DNA of 20,416 nucleotides from Sediminibacterium sp. (GCA_023263235.1 JALQXE010000179.1:1-20416); one strand, 5' to 3'. Counted from the stretch's first letter, positions 1-9,113 are shown. Notes: generated by a model from the letters alone, not told the origin. Numbers and translations are program-made.

Positions 1-16
1 TATTTAAATATATTAA

Positions 17-2344
17 TTATAAATTAAAATAAGTTATAAATATATTAATGGCTAAAAAATAACAAGAAATAAAATTTGAAGAAAAGGATCTTCCATAATG
101 GACAACTTTAGTAGTAGGTTTTAATTTTGAAGTAAAAGAAAAACGACCTGCTTGATATCCTCTAATTTTTGCCTCAGGTACCGATGCAAATAAGGTTCTA
201 ATATCAGTGAAGAACCCGCAATAGGTTGCTGGATTGCTTCTGGGTGTTCGCCCAATGGGTGATTGATCAATTTCAATTACTTTATCAATATGCTCCAACC
301 CATTTACCTTGCTATAAGGCATGGGTTTGGTTTTACTTTGATAACAAAATTGTGATAAAATTGGATATAAGGTTTCATTAATGAGTGTGGACTTCCCACT
401 ACCACTTACCCCTGACACTACAATAAATTTTCCTAATGGAAATTCACAATCTACTTTACGTAAAGTATTACCGCTTGCTCCTTTTATGGTAATGGATTTA
501 CCGCTTCCTTTTCTTCTTTCAGAGGGGACTTCAATCATCTTTTTCCCTGCTAAATACAAAGCAGTTTCCGATTTTGATTTTATAATTTCTTTTGGTGTTC
601 CTTGTGCCACAATATGACCTCCATGAATTCCCGCGCGCGGTCCAATATCTACCAAATAATCAGATGCCATCATAATATCCTTATCGTGCTCTACTACTAA
701 CACTGTATTCCCAATATCTCTTAACTGTTTTAAAGCAGTAATTAATCTTTGATTATCTCTTTGATGCAAACCAATACTTGGCTCATCCAATATATAGGTA
801 ATGCCTTGTAGTTGAGACCCTATTTGTGTAGCCAATCTTATTCTTTGTGACTCTCCTCCACTTAACGATTTTGAAGGACGACTTAATGAAAGATAAGACA
901 ATCCTACATTCATCAAAAAAGAAATACGATCATCAATTTCTTTTAAAATACCAGATGCAATTTGAGTATCTTTTTTGTCCAAGTTCTTGGGCAATTGCAA
1001 AAACCACTTTTGCAATTCATCTAAATGCATGTCATTTAAGGTTGCGATGTTTTCATCATTCACTTTAAACCACAAACTTTCTTTTCTTAATTTTGCGCCG
1101 CTACATGCCGAACAAGTATTTAATTCCATGAAACTTTCCACCCAACCTTTTAAATGATCGGTACTTTGTGAAGATGTGAACCAGCGCTTTAACATGGACA
1201 CGATGCCTTCATATGAACCCGTATAAGTGTCAGGTATGTTTTCATCGTCTAAATCCAAGTCCAAAGAACTCGTAATATTTTGGTCTCCAAATAAAATTAA
1301 ATCCAATTGTTCCTTGGTCAAATCCTTTAGGGGTTTATCCAAACTAATCTTATGTTTTCTCGCAAACTGTTTTACTTGAGTAAATACACTTGCTTCCCTT
1401 GCTTCTCCTAAAGGCTCTATACCTCCTGCATTTATACTCAAAGCGGTATTGGGCATAATTAAATTCAAATCAATAGCATATACATTACCCAAACCTTTAC
1501 AAACCGGGCAAGCTCCATAGGGGCTGTTAAATGAAAAGCTGTTAGGAGATGGTTCTTCATAACTCAATCCTGTCTCCAAACACATTAATTGCTTGGAGAA
1601 TTGAACCACTTTTGTTTTTCCTTCCTCTAACAAAAACATTAAATCATTTCCCATTTTCAAACATTGTGCTACGCTTTCTCCCAATCTGGTTTTCATAGCA
1701 TCCGTTACAGGAATACGATCTACCACAATTTCAATATCATGTATCTTATATCTATCTACCTGAAATTTGGGTCTTAACTCAATGATTTCTCCGTCCACCC
1801 TGGCCTTTACAAATCCTTTTTTTCGGATTTCTTCAAACAACTCTCTATAATGTCCTTTTCTACCTCGCACTACAGGTGCCAGTAAATTAATTTTCTTATC
1901 CTTGAATTTGGTAAATATATTTTGTACGATTTCAGCCTCCGAAAACTTCACCATGGGCTTCCCCGTATTGTAACTATAGGCCTTTCCAATCCGCGCATAC
2001 AATAATCTCAAAAAATCATACAACTCGGTTACTGTACCTACGGTTGATCTTGGATTTTTATTGGTGGTTTTTTGTTCAATAGCTATCACTGGGGAAAGTC
2101 CCGTAATCTGATCCACGTCGGGACGCTCCATATCCCCCATAAATTGACGGGCATAGGCGCTAAAGCTTTCCATATACCTTCTTTGCCCCTCATTATATAA
2201 AGTGTCAAAAGCCAAAGAGGATTTACCGCTTCCACTCACGCCAGTAAATACTACTAACTGATTTTTGGGGATAGTGATGTCAAAATTCTTAAGATTATGC
2301 TCTCGGGCACCTACTACTTTTATTTGATCGTTTTCTTTGCTCAT
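17..2344 (-). CDS. uvrA: UvrA excinuclease subunit, C-terminally truncated with an unrelated tail
   Basis: UvrA is the damage-scanning ATPase of nucleotide excision repair and loads UvrB. Starting at ATG 2344, residues 35-42 carry Walker A GVSGSGKS, C279xxC282 and C411xxC414 lie in the insertion region, LSGGESQR is at 494-501, Walker B ILDEP at 518-522, and the second Walker A at 645-653. Similarity runs through IDQSPIGRTPRSNPATY to GRFSF (last base 134) and then stops. The usual NVKGGRCExC zinc motif, second LSGGE signature and second Walker B are absent, replaced by 38 unrelated residues ending at TAA 17-19. UvrA is normally about 940 residues; this one has 775. The second ATPase site cannot form, so the product is probably inactive unless the break is an assembly error. 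The ATG at 2371 is in frame, but MSKENDQIKVVGAREHNL is the typical family start. Confidence 0.9.
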   Translation of the reverse strand: MSKENDQIKVVGAREHNLKNFDITIPKNQLVVFTGVSGSGKSSLAFDTLYNEGQRRYMESFSAYARQFMGDMERPDVDQITGLSPVIAIEQKTTNKNPRSTVGTVTELYDFLRLLYARIGKAYSYNTGKPMVKFSEAEIVQNIFTKFKDKKINLLAPVVRGRKGHYRELFEEIRKKGFVKARVDGEIIELRPKFQVDRYKIHDIEIVVDRIPVTDAMKTRLGESVAQCLKMGNDLMFLLEEGKTKVVQFSKQLMCLETGLSYEEPSPNSFSFNSPYGACPVCKGLGNVYAIDLNLIMPNTALSINAGGIEPLGEAREASVFTQVKQFARKHKISLDKPLKDLTKEQLDLILFGDQNITSSLDLDLDDENIPDTYTGSYEGIVSMLKRWFTSSQSTDHLKGWVESFMELNTCSACSGAKLRKESLWFKVNDENIATLNDMHLDELQKWFLQLPKNLDKKDTQIASGILKEIDDRISFLMNVGLSYLSLSRPSKSLSGGESQRIRLATQIGSQLQGITYILDEPSIGLHQRDNQRLITALKQLRDIGNTVLVVEHDKDIMMASDYLVDIGPRAGIHGGHIVAQGTPKEIIKSKSETALYLAGKKMIEVPSERRKGSGKSITIKGASGNTLRKVDCEFPLGKFIVVSGVSGSGKSTLINETLYPILSQFCYQSKTKPMPYSKVNGLEHIDKVIEIDQSPIGRTPRSNPATYCGFFTDIRTLFASVPEAKIRGYQAGRFSFTSKLKPTTKVVHYGRSFSSNFISCYFLAINIFITYFNL

Positions 2345-2383
2345 GGGTAATTGTAAAGTTATAACAACCATTTAAATAATTAG

Positions 2384-2416
2384 TTGACTATAAGCTATAA
2401 ACATTCTGTATTTTTA
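2384..2416 (+). promoter_or_regulatory. Possible Bacteroidota-type promoter for the PAP2/phosphodiesterase pair
   Basis: TTGA at 2384-2387 and TATTTTTA at 2409-2416 are separated by 21 bases, close to the Bacteroidota -33 TTTG / -7 TAnnTTTG arrangement, and lie just ahead of the ATG at 2442. The last base of the -7 box does not match. In AT-rich DNA such a match can arise by chance. Confidence 0.3.
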
Positions 2417-2441
2417 TGTGGAATAAGCCCTTATTGTAAAT

Positions 2442-3053
2442 ATGTACGCTAGCAATAGTAAAATTTTTAAAATAGCTATAGGTATTTGCCTATTTCTGGC
2501 AATCCTGCTTTTTGGCGCTAGCTATTTGTATTCAAGAGAAGCGGTGTTTTTATTGTTGAATAAAGACCTTGGCCATGCTGGAGATTTAGCATTTTATTAT
2601 ATTACTTACTTAGCTGAAGGTTGGGTTTGGATCCCCTATTTTATAATCCTATTTGGATTGTATAAAAAAGAAGCCATATTTATACTGCTTAATTTTTTAA
2701 TTTCTACCCTGCTCACACAAATCCCCAAACAATTCATTTGGAATAATGTTAGTCGACCAATGGGAACTGGAATACCTCAGGATCAAATTCACAGGGTTCA
2801 AGGCGTAGAAATGCATTTATGGAATAGTTTTCCTTCTGGTCATACCGCAACCGCATTTACAATATTTTTGTTAACTGTTTATTTCTTTCCAAAAAAAGAA
2901 GTTTTTGTAATAGGAGCTTTATATGCGATCGCTTGCGGATATTCTCGAATATATTTGGGACAACACTTTCCATTAGATGTAGCAGGAGGAATTATGGTAG
3001 CAATATTTACATTAATATTAAGTATTTACATTAGTAATAAAATAAAAAAATGA
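2442..3053 (+). CDS. PAP2-family membrane phosphatase
   Basis: A 203-residue integral membrane protein of the PAP2/type 2 phosphatidic acid phosphatase superfamily. Members remove phosphate from lipid phosphates such as phosphatidic acid, undecaprenyl pyrophosphate or PGP at the outer face of the inner membrane. Hydrophobic segments lie near residues 8-28, 50-72, 78-94, 136-149, 153-167 and 181-197. The three motifs are visible: K96...R105-P106, P131-S-G-H134 (acid/base histidine) and S168-R...H175...D179. K96 to RP spans eight residues instead of the usual six, a modest deviation. The stop overlaps the next start as ATGA, so the two genes are probably translationally coupled. The substrate cannot be read from sequence; a lipid or nucleotide-derived phosphate fits its neighbour. 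Confidence 0.88.
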   Translation: MYASNSKIFKIAIGICLFLAILLFGASYLYSREAVFLLLNKDLGHAGDLAFYYITYLAEGWVWIPYFIILFGLYKKEAIFILLNFLISTLLTQIPKQFIWNNVSRPMGTGIPQDQIHRVQGVEMHLWNSFPSGHTATAFTIFLLTVYFFPKKEVFVIGALYAIACGYSRIYLGQHFPLDVAGGIMVAIFTLILSIYISNKIKK

Positions 3054-4345
3054 TGTTCAAAAAATTAAGCGGATTTGTAATATTGGCCATGTTGGTGAAT
3101 GGTGTAATTGCACAAGACACAACTCAAAAAGTAACTGCTGGAAGAATAAATGATAAAAGTCAGTTGAATAAACCTTATGTTATTTTAATATCAGCAGACG
3201 GTTTTCGTTCCGATTTCGCCGATTTATATGATGCTACATTTTTAAAGACAGCTTCTAAGAATGGTGTACGAGCAAAATTCATGACACCTGCCTTTCCTTC
3301 TTTAACTTTCCCTAATCATTATACGATTGCTACTGGCCTTTACCCTTCTCATCATGGGCTTGTAAACAATACTTATTATGATAAAACATCGGGCCAACAA
3401 TATAGTATGGGGAATACTAAATTGGTAGGCGAAGGAAAATGGTATGGTGGTACACCATTATGGGTGTTGGCCGAAAAACAAAAAATGTTGTCTGCCAGCT
3501 TTTACTGGGTAGGCTCGGAAGCAGATATTCAAAGCACAAGACCAACCTACTATTATAAGTACAATGACAAAATAAATATTGCTAGCAGAATTAAAGCGGT
3601 GAAAGATTGGCTTAGCTTACCAGAAGATCAACGTCCACATATGATTACTTTTTATTTCCCCGAAGTTGATCACGAAGCGCATACATATGGCCCAAATGAT
3701 CCACATGTTGCAGAAGCCGTAAAATTTGTAGACAGCAGTGTGAATGCATTACAATCAGAATTGGCTACACTCAATTTACCAATCAACTATATTTTTGTTT
3801 CAGATCACGGAATGACTAAAGTAGATGTAGATAATACCATTAGTATGCCTAAGGCCATTGACACGGCTGCCATGCGCGTACCTTGGGGAGATGCCTTAAT
3901 TCATATTTATGCGAAAGATGTTTCTAAAATTGAAAGCACTTATGAAGGGTTGAAAAAAGATACTTCTATTTCGGTTTATAAATTAGATGAAACGCCTGAC
4001 TATTGGCATTTTAAAAAATCTGATGATATATACAATCGTTTAGGTGATTTAATTGCAGTTCCACATTTGCCTAGACCATTTAATTTTTCGACACGTAAAA
4101 CAACATTGGGTAAGCACGGATTTGACAATCATCATCCTGATATGCGCGCTACCTTTATGGCATGGGGGCCTGCCTTCAAAAAGGGATTAAATATTGATGG
4201 TTTTGAGAATGTAAATATTTACCCAATCGTCGCAGAAATTCTAGGTTTAGAATATGATGAAAAAAACATTGATGGCAAATTATATGTATTAAAACCAATT
4301 TTACAACCCATCCCTACCACCATGAAAGCCGCTAAAAATAATTAG
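3050..4345 (+). CDS. Secreted nucleotide pyrophosphatase/phosphodiesterase (NPP/ENPP-like, alkaline phosphatase superfamily)
   Basis: A 431-residue secreted metalloenzyme expected to split phosphodiester or pyrophosphate bonds of nucleotides or related esters in the periplasm. Residues 1-21 form a signal peptide ending VIAQ. The two-zinc site of the family is complete: D50 in ISADGFRSD, nucleophile T86 in PSLTFPNHY, D207 and H211 in EVDHEAHTYGP, D252-H253 in SDHGM, and H356 in GKHGFDN. The spacing closely follows that known for the bacterial Xanthomonas NPP. Length is normal for bacterial members. The start overlaps the PAP2 stop by 4 bases; a second ATG follows immediately at 3053. Phosphodiester cleavage here followed by phosphate removal by the PAP2 protein is a plausible scavenging pair, but that pathway is inference. 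Confidence 0.9.
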   Translation: MMFKKLSGFVILAMLVNGVIAQDTTQKVTAGRINDKSQLNKPYVILISADGFRSDFADLYDATFLKTASKNGVRAKFMTPAFPSLTFPNHYTIATGLYPSHHGLVNNTYYDKTSGQQYSMGNTKLVGEGKWYGGTPLWVLAEKQKMLSASFYWVGSEADIQSTRPTYYYKYNDKINIASRIKAVKDWLSLPEDQRPHMITFYFPEVDHEAHTYGPNDPHVAEAVKFVDSSVNALQSELATLNLPINYIFVSDHGMTKVDVDNTISMPKAIDTAAMRVPWGDALIHIYAKDVSKIESTYEGLKKDTSISVYKLDETPDYWHFKKSDDIYNRLGDLIAVPHLPRPFNFSTRKTTLGKHGFDNHHPDMRATFMAWGPAFKKGLNIDGFENVNIYPIVAEILGLEYDEKNIDGKLYVLKPILQPIPTTMKAAKNN

Positions 4346-4361
4346 TAGTAAATGATGGTAA

Positions 4362-5021
4362 TTAGTTTTTGATGCAACGTACTGAAGCACCTCCTTTTAA
4401 ACTAAAGCCAGTGGATTCTGTAAATGTTCCACTGGTATTCACTAGATATCTAATATAATTAGTAGTCCCTCCGCTTATTGGGGTAGCAGTCCAAAAATAT
4501 CCCCAGGTAAACATGTTTGCCGATGAATTTTGATCACCCATGTACCCACCTGGAAGGGCTGTAAAACCTGTGGTGTTGGTAGCACTCGTATTTGGACTTG
4601 TCCAATGAATGGTACCAACTTCTTTTAATTTACCACCATTGGTATTACCTCCAATAAAGCTCGCCAAGGTATTAAAATCGGCTTGAGTGGGCACCCTAAA
4701 ACCTATTGGACAAATATTTCTTGAATCATTTACAGCATAACCATTGTATAATTTACCATACACATCATTATTGGCACTATTGTGATCGTAGTAACACCAG
4801 GAAGGCAATGTTATATTATTATTAAATGCAAGATCGGCACGCTCAATTGCATCCCCATTTTGATAATTAACAACATCTAAATTATTTTTCATCCAAACTT
4901 GTGTTCCAATGGTGACTGTTTGACTGGATGGATTTACTAAAAATCCCTGAGGCACAACTTGTGAAAAAACAAAAATGGGTACAATGAGTAAAATAATAAA
5001 AAGTGAAATTTGTTTTTTCAT
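4362..5021 (-). CDS. Secreted FISUMP-domain protein
   Basis: A 219-residue exported protein of the FISUMP family (Fibrobacter succinogenes major paralogous domain), common on Bacteroidota and Fibrobacterota surfaces and of unknown biochemical role. The start at 5021 gives a clean signal peptide, MKKQISLFIILLIVPIFVFSQ; an in-frame ATG at 5066 lies inside the upstream gene and adds a poor leader. Family marks are VTIGTQVWMKNNLDV, NYQNGDAI, SWCYYDHN, YGKLYNGYAVND, ICPIGFRVPTQADFNTL, TGFTALPGGY, YFWTATP and the terminal GASVRCIKN. It begins one base after the stop of the fibre gene, so the two are almost certainly co-transcribed and translationally coupled. The domain may be an accessory or tip component of the fibre; this is inferred only from position. 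Confidence 0.88.
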   Translation of the reverse strand: MKKQISLFIILLIVPIFVFSQVVPQGFLVNPSSQTVTIGTQVWMKNNLDVVNYQNGDAIERADLAFNNNITLPSWCYYDHNSANNDVYGKLYNGYAVNDSRNICPIGFRVPTQADFNTLASFIGGNTNGGKLKEVGTIHWTSPNTSATNTTGFTALPGGYMGDQNSSANMFTWGYFWTATPISGGTTNYIRYLVNTSGTFTESTGFSLKGGASVRCIKN

Positions 5022-5022
5022 T

Positions 5023-8000
5023 TTAAAAATTTTGAACGATGGTTGCATAAAAAGTAGTGCCATCATAAATTAGTGTAACAATGTCTAATTTATTGGCGGT
5101 ATTGGTTAAGCTAGGAATGATGCCTCCCGCCCATTTCCATGCAGCTGGAAAACTAATATCACGCGTACCAGTAGCATCTTGTACAAATTTTATTAAATAA
5201 GTCCCCACCCCAGCATTTGTAAAAGTGAATGAAGTTATATTTAATCCCATATTTACTGTAAATACATTTCCTGTACTTAAATCAATATTGGTAGTTGCCG
5301 TTGCAGTAATATTGGATGGCATTGTTAATTTATATCTTTTGGCGGTAACATCACTCGATGCATTAATACTTGTAGCTGTAATAGTTCCGGTGTTTAAGCT
5401 AGTTGCACTTGCATCCCCCAAAATAGGGGTTATTAATGTTGGTGTGTTTGCTCTTACTATATTGCCAGTACCTGTGGTCGTCGTCGTACCAATTAAACCT
5501 CCTGCCGTATTTGTTACAATTCCTGCTACATTTAATCCCGATAAGGTTATGCCTGCAAAAGAAGGACTAGCAGATGTTGCAACCGTTTGGCCAATCGAAA
5601 CAGTATTACCACCAGAAATTGAAACCCCCGTGCCTGCCACTAAAGTAGATTGTTTGCCATTAAATAAACTCCAATCCGTTGAAGTTAAATATCCATTCGC
5701 GGTGGATGTAGCAGCCGACAATGAAATTGTATTGGAAGTTCTTGATAAAGGAAGCGAAAAAATTAAAGGGGATTCAAAATCAGCACCTGCTGTTGCAGCA
5801 ATTACTGTTCCACTACCATTGGCTTTTAAAATACCAGTTACAGTTCCCGCTCCACCATGGTTTGCATCAATTACTGAACCCAACCAGGTTCCTGTAGTTA
5901 TGGAACCCAGGGTCACAATACTATTTGAGCCTAGTGCTGGTGCAGCTCCAATCGTATTATAAGAAATTGTTTTTGCCACTGATCCATTAAAGGTAGTTGT
6001 TGTAATTCCACCTAAACCACTATCGTCAAAAGTAATGGGACTTGGAACGTTTGAATAAATTGTAATATTAGCAGATCCATCAAATGGAACACCATTTATG
6101 TTTTTTGTTGCGGCCAATTTTGTTGCCGTACCCGCATTCCCCGTTGTATTTTGATTTAAGACTGGAATATCTGCAACAACAATACTTCTAAAACTTGGCG
6201 AAGCATTGATACCTGCACCTGGACCTGCATAAAACGAATTGGATGGTTGTGCCGAAAATGCGCCTATCTTACTATTAAATAAATTCCAATCTGTAGCAGA
6301 TAAATAACCAGCCGCTGAACCCGATGCCACTGGCAATGAAATTATTCCAGTACTTGAAGCATAACTAAGCGGACTTGTTGCACTTATGACATTCCTAGCT
6401 CTTGCATTAGAAAAATATAAATTAGTACCCTCACTAATATCTGTGCTTGTAAGTGTTATGCTACTTTGTGTATAACCATTTACTGATGCAATTGAAACTG
6501 GCATTAATAGTTCTAACCAATTCCCTAATGTACTTGCTGGCAAGCCACTTAATACATAGTTTTTACTATTATCAGTTCTAATAGCAATACTTCCGATAAC
6601 AGCATTTGAAAGCGCTAGCATTGCAGTTTCATTTGTAACAACATAGCCACTTGAAAAGGAAATAGAAGGTATTTGAGAAGTAGGGATTTTTCCATTACCA
6701 TCCAAGCTTGCCACTCCATTGACAGCTGCTTTTTGACTCAAATCAATTTTATTATTGAAGCCTGTCCAATCGGTATTGGTTAAATATCCATTAGTAACAC
6801 TTGAAGCCTGAGGAATACTTATGGTATTTGATGTATTTAAAATAGGTGCAGTAAAATTAAGCGGTGCTTGAAAATCTGAACCCGCAGTGGCAACCGATAC
6901 CAAACCAGTTCCATCTGCTTTCAAAATTCCATTATTACTACCTGCCCCACCATAATTTGCGGCAATCACATTTGCAGCCCAAGTACCGGTACTAATATTT
7001 CCTAGCGTAGTCATATTTATTGAACCTATTGCTGGAGCAGCGCCAATTGTATTATAAGAAACCTCTCTTGCAACAGATCCATTAAAACCGCTACCCGGTA
7101 TAGCACCCAATCCTGAACTTGAAAAAGTTAATGCATTAGAAGTATTCGCAGTAAGTAAAATATCCGAAGAACCATCAAAGCTTATATTATTAATATTTAT
7201 TGAAGCATATAATTTACTTGCAGTTGAAGCATTTCCTGAAGTATTCGCTGCATTATTAGGTATATCAGCAGCAACCAAACTCCTAAATCCAGCAGCTCCA
7301 GCAGCACCGGAAGAAGGTCCAGCAAATATATTATTAGCATTCACATTGCCAGATAAACCGATTAATGAATAAGTAGGAATATTGAGCACATTATTAGTTA
7401 TACTAGCAACTCCGTTATTCCCATTATTAGTAATATTCGAAATTATATTTAAGTAAGCAGCAGAAAAATGATCATAATCGCTTTTGCTTATTAATCCAGC
7501 TGTTACCGAATTAGAAGCCGCTAATGGAATATTAAGTGTATGATCAGCACCAGTAGAAATCCAATTGGGAGATAAACCAGCAACACCAGGCGTGGAAAAA
7601 CTTTGTGTTTGAGCGGTTAATCCATTTAAATTATACAATTGTGCATTATTGGTCACATTTCCCAATCCTACTTTAGAAGCATTTATTCCTGCAGCTAATT
7701 TAGCATCAGTAACTGAAGCATCTTGTAATTTACTAGTTACAATAGCATTATTAGCAATGATGGGGTTTACAGCCGATCCTGTTAGGTCACCTGCCAATAG
7801 AATCAATCCTTTATTCGTAGTGGTAGCATCAGGAGCACCTGCAATTAATGCAGCATCCACGTAGTCCTTTATCGCTTTTACGGATGGATATTTAAAATCA
7901 TTATAATCCCCAACCAATCCCACATTCACCGACTTATTAAAAACGTCTTCCTTTAAATTAATTCTAGCAGACAATGCAGTAGTATCTCTTTGGAATCTTG

Positions 8001-9084
8001 CATTGAGCATACTCGCAGTATCCATTATATTTATTTTATTATTTAAATATGCAGCTAATTGAGATTGCTTCAAATATGGAATAAGCATATTAGAAGTATC
8101 GAGGGTATTTAATTTAGGTTGAAGATATACAGCTATTTGATGCTGTTTTAAATAAGTACTTAGCATCAATGAGGTATCAGCAATATTTAGTTTTAAGTTA
8201 GTGTATGTAGCCAATTGTGATTGTCGTAAATAAGGGCTTAACATTAATATTGTATCGGACAAATTAAGCTTAGTTTTCATACTAGCTGCAAATTGACTCT
8301 GTCTTAAATAAGGCGTTAACATTAATAGTGTATCCGCTTTATATAATTTTGTATCAATCCTATTAGACAAATGAGTGGTATCAAATGTCTTTAAAGAAAA
8401 TTGGAAAGGGGTAACATAAAAATTACTATCTGCAAATCGAATACTTTGACGGTAAGGAAGTAACATAGATGCTGTGTCGGCTGTATTTAATTTTTTACTG
8501 AACCCATTTGTGAGGTCTATTTTTAATGCATAGGGTGATAAAATAATTGAAGTATCTGCAATATTTAATTTTCTATTTAAAATAGCCGTATCAAAACTCA
8601 TTCCATTAGAAGAAAAAGATTGTATGGCATATGGGACAACTCCAAATTCAACAGCACCTAAATCAATCCATTCTTTGTTAAAATCCCAATTATTATCAGG
8701 CGAAACAGGCGTAATAGCAATCTTTAAATGAAAATAATAATTTGCATTTGCCCAATCAATACTATAAATATCATTAACGCCCTCATAGCGACTCCCCTTT
8801 CCAATAATAATATTAAAAATACCGTATTCGTTTGTTTTACTTTCGTGATGTTCTCCAAAAACAACAACACCATTAGGACCCCCTTTTAAAATTGTAGATT
8901 CAATATATATTTTTCGATTATTCGCAGGATTGCCTGCTATATCTCTTGCAACTGCTTGAAAATTGATGCCAGATTTAATAGACTGTGCATTTATGGAAGG
9001 ACTCAAAAAACTAAATAAACAAATGATTAATGTGAATACGTAGGTTTGGAAATTACTTGAAAATGTTTTGATTTTTATCTGCAT
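5023..9084 (-). CDS. Large secreted fibre-like repeat protein (tail-fibre-like adhesin candidate)
   Basis: A 1353-residue exported protein. Residues 1-33 are a signal peptide ending INAQ. Residues ~37-155 form a domain shared with the fibre gene at 13800 (INFQAVARD, then NWDFNKEWIDLG and VPYAIQS). Residues 246-349 are four exact-period 26-residue repeats of type KLNIADTSLMLSPYLRQSQL, with degenerate copies on both sides. Near 390 comes a KYPSVKAIKDYVD / GLILLAGDLTGS / AGINASKVGLGNV module, then two copies of a 167-residue module (614-780 and 979-1145) with GTW..NVI.AN.GGAG and NGYLT.TDW..FN motifs, as in phage tail fibres. The last ~90 residues resemble a tail-fibre C-terminal domain. I see no catalytic motif and no T9SS signal. 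A surface stalk or adhesin is the likely role. Confidence 0.85.
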   Translation of the reverse strand: MQIKIKTFSSNFQTYVFTLIICLFSFLSPSINAQSIKSGINFQAVARDIAGNPANNRKIYIESTILKGGPNGVVVFGEHHESKTNEYGIFNIIIGKGSRYEGVNDIYSIDWANANYYFHLKIAITPVSPDNNWDFNKEWIDLGAVEFGVVPYAIQSFSSNGMSFDTAILNRKLNIADTSIILSPYALKIDLTNGFSKKLNTADTASMLLPYRQSIRFADSNFYVTPFQFSLKTFDTTHLSNRIDTKLYKADTLLMLTPYLRQSQFAASMKTKLNLSDTILMLSPYLRQSQLATYTNLKLNIADTSLMLSTYLKQHQIAVYLQPKLNTLDTSNMLIPYLKQSQLAAYLNNKINIMDTASMLNARFQRDTTALSARINLKEDVFNKSVNVGLVGDYNDFKYPSVKAIKDYVDAALIAGAPDATTTNKGLILLAGDLTGSAVNPIIANNAIVTSKLQDASVTDAKLAAGINASKVGLGNVTNNAQLYNLNGLTAQTQSFSTPGVAGLSPNWISTGADHTLNIPLAASNSVTAGLISKSDYDHFSAAYLNIISNITNNGNNGVASITNNVLNIPTYSLIGLSGNVNANNIFAGPSSGAAGAAGFRSLVAADIPNNAANTSGNASTASKLYASININNISFDGSSDILLTANTSNALTFSSSGLGAIPGSGFNGSVAREVSYNTIGAAPAIGSINMTTLGNISTGTWAANVIAANYGGAGSNNGILKADGTGLVSVATAGSDFQAPLNFTAPILNTSNTISIPQASSVTNGYLTNTDWTGFNNKIDLSQKAAVNGVASLDGNGKIPTSQIPSISFSSGYVVTNETAMLALSNAVIGSIAIRTDNSKNYVLSGLPASTLGNWLELLMPVSIASVNGYTQSSITLTSTDISEGTNLYFSNARARNVISATSPLSYASSTGIISLPVASGSAAGYLSATDWNLFNSKIGAFSAQPSNSFYAGPGAGINASPSFRSIVVADIPVLNQNTTGNAGTATKLAATKNINGVPFDGSANITIYSNVPSPITFDDSGLGGITTTTFNGSVAKTISYNTIGAAPALGSNSIVTLGSITTGTWLGSVIDANHGGAGTVTGILKANGSGTVIAATAGADFESPLIFSLPLSRTSNTISLSAATSTANGYLTSTDWSLFNGKQSTLVAGTGVSISGGNTVSIGQTVATSASPSFAGITLSGLNVAGIVTNTAGGLIGTTTTTGTGNIVRANTPTLITPILGDASATSLNTGTITATSINASSDVTAKRYKLTMPSNITATATTNIDLSTGNVFTVNMGLNITSFTFTNAGVGTYLIKFVQDATGTRDISFPAAWKWAGGIIPSLTNTANKLDIVTLIYDGTTFYATIVQNF
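5650..6150 (-). repeat. Copy B of a 167-residue intragenic module
   Basis: These 501 bases encode residues 979-1145 of the fibre protein, from NTTGNAGTATKL to TSTDWSLFNGKQ. They match copy A (6745-7245) in order and with equal total length: FNGSVA, SYNTIGAAPA.GS, TLG.I.TGTW, GGAG...GILKA.G and NGYLT.TDW. It is an old internal duplication diverged at both protein and DNA level. Confidence 0.8.
6745..7245 (-). repeat. Copy A of a 167-residue intragenic module
   Basis: These 501 bases encode residues 614-780, from NTSGNASTASKLYA to TNTDWTGFNNKI, equal in length to copy B (5650-6150). Shared blocks include FDGS, FNGSVA, SYNTIGAAPA and SNTIS. Duplication of a shaft module is the simplest explanation. 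Confidence 0.8.
8038..8349 (-). repeat. Four tandem 78-base (26-residue) stalk repeats
   Basis: Units begin at bases 8349, 8271, 8193 and 8115 (minus strand), each opening with KL. and carrying DT..ML..YL(R/K)Q.Q. The period is exactly 78 bases with no indels. The flanking sequence continues as degenerate units, for example KINIMDTASML from 8037. The DNA copies differ, so the array is not freshly expanded. Confidence 0.85.
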
Positions 9085-9106
9085 CTAAATTAGGTTTGAA
9101 TTTGAA

Positions 9107-9113
9107 CAAATAA
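9107..9113 (-). promoter_or_regulatory. -7-like box for the fibre/FISUMP operon
   Basis: The minus strand reads TTATTTG, similar to the Bacteroidota -7 element TAnnTTTG, 22 bases before the ATG at 9084. It starts 24 bases after the dyad at 9138-9153. The matching box before the second operon lies 23 bases after its dyad, and this shared spacing is the main support. Confidence 0.4.

Noticed and set aside
381..1157. Plus-strand frames opposite uvrA.
   Set aside because: They are shadows of the strongly conserved uvrA frame.
4346..4361. A shared terminator between the convergent phosphodiesterase and FISUMP genes.
   Set aside because: The gap is only 16 bases and I see no inverted repeat with a T run.
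5225..5962. A 245-residue plus-strand open frame opposite the fibre gene.
   Set aside because: It is the antisense of a repeat-rich coding region with V/P/A-rich translation and no recognisable motif; the minus frame is clearly coding.
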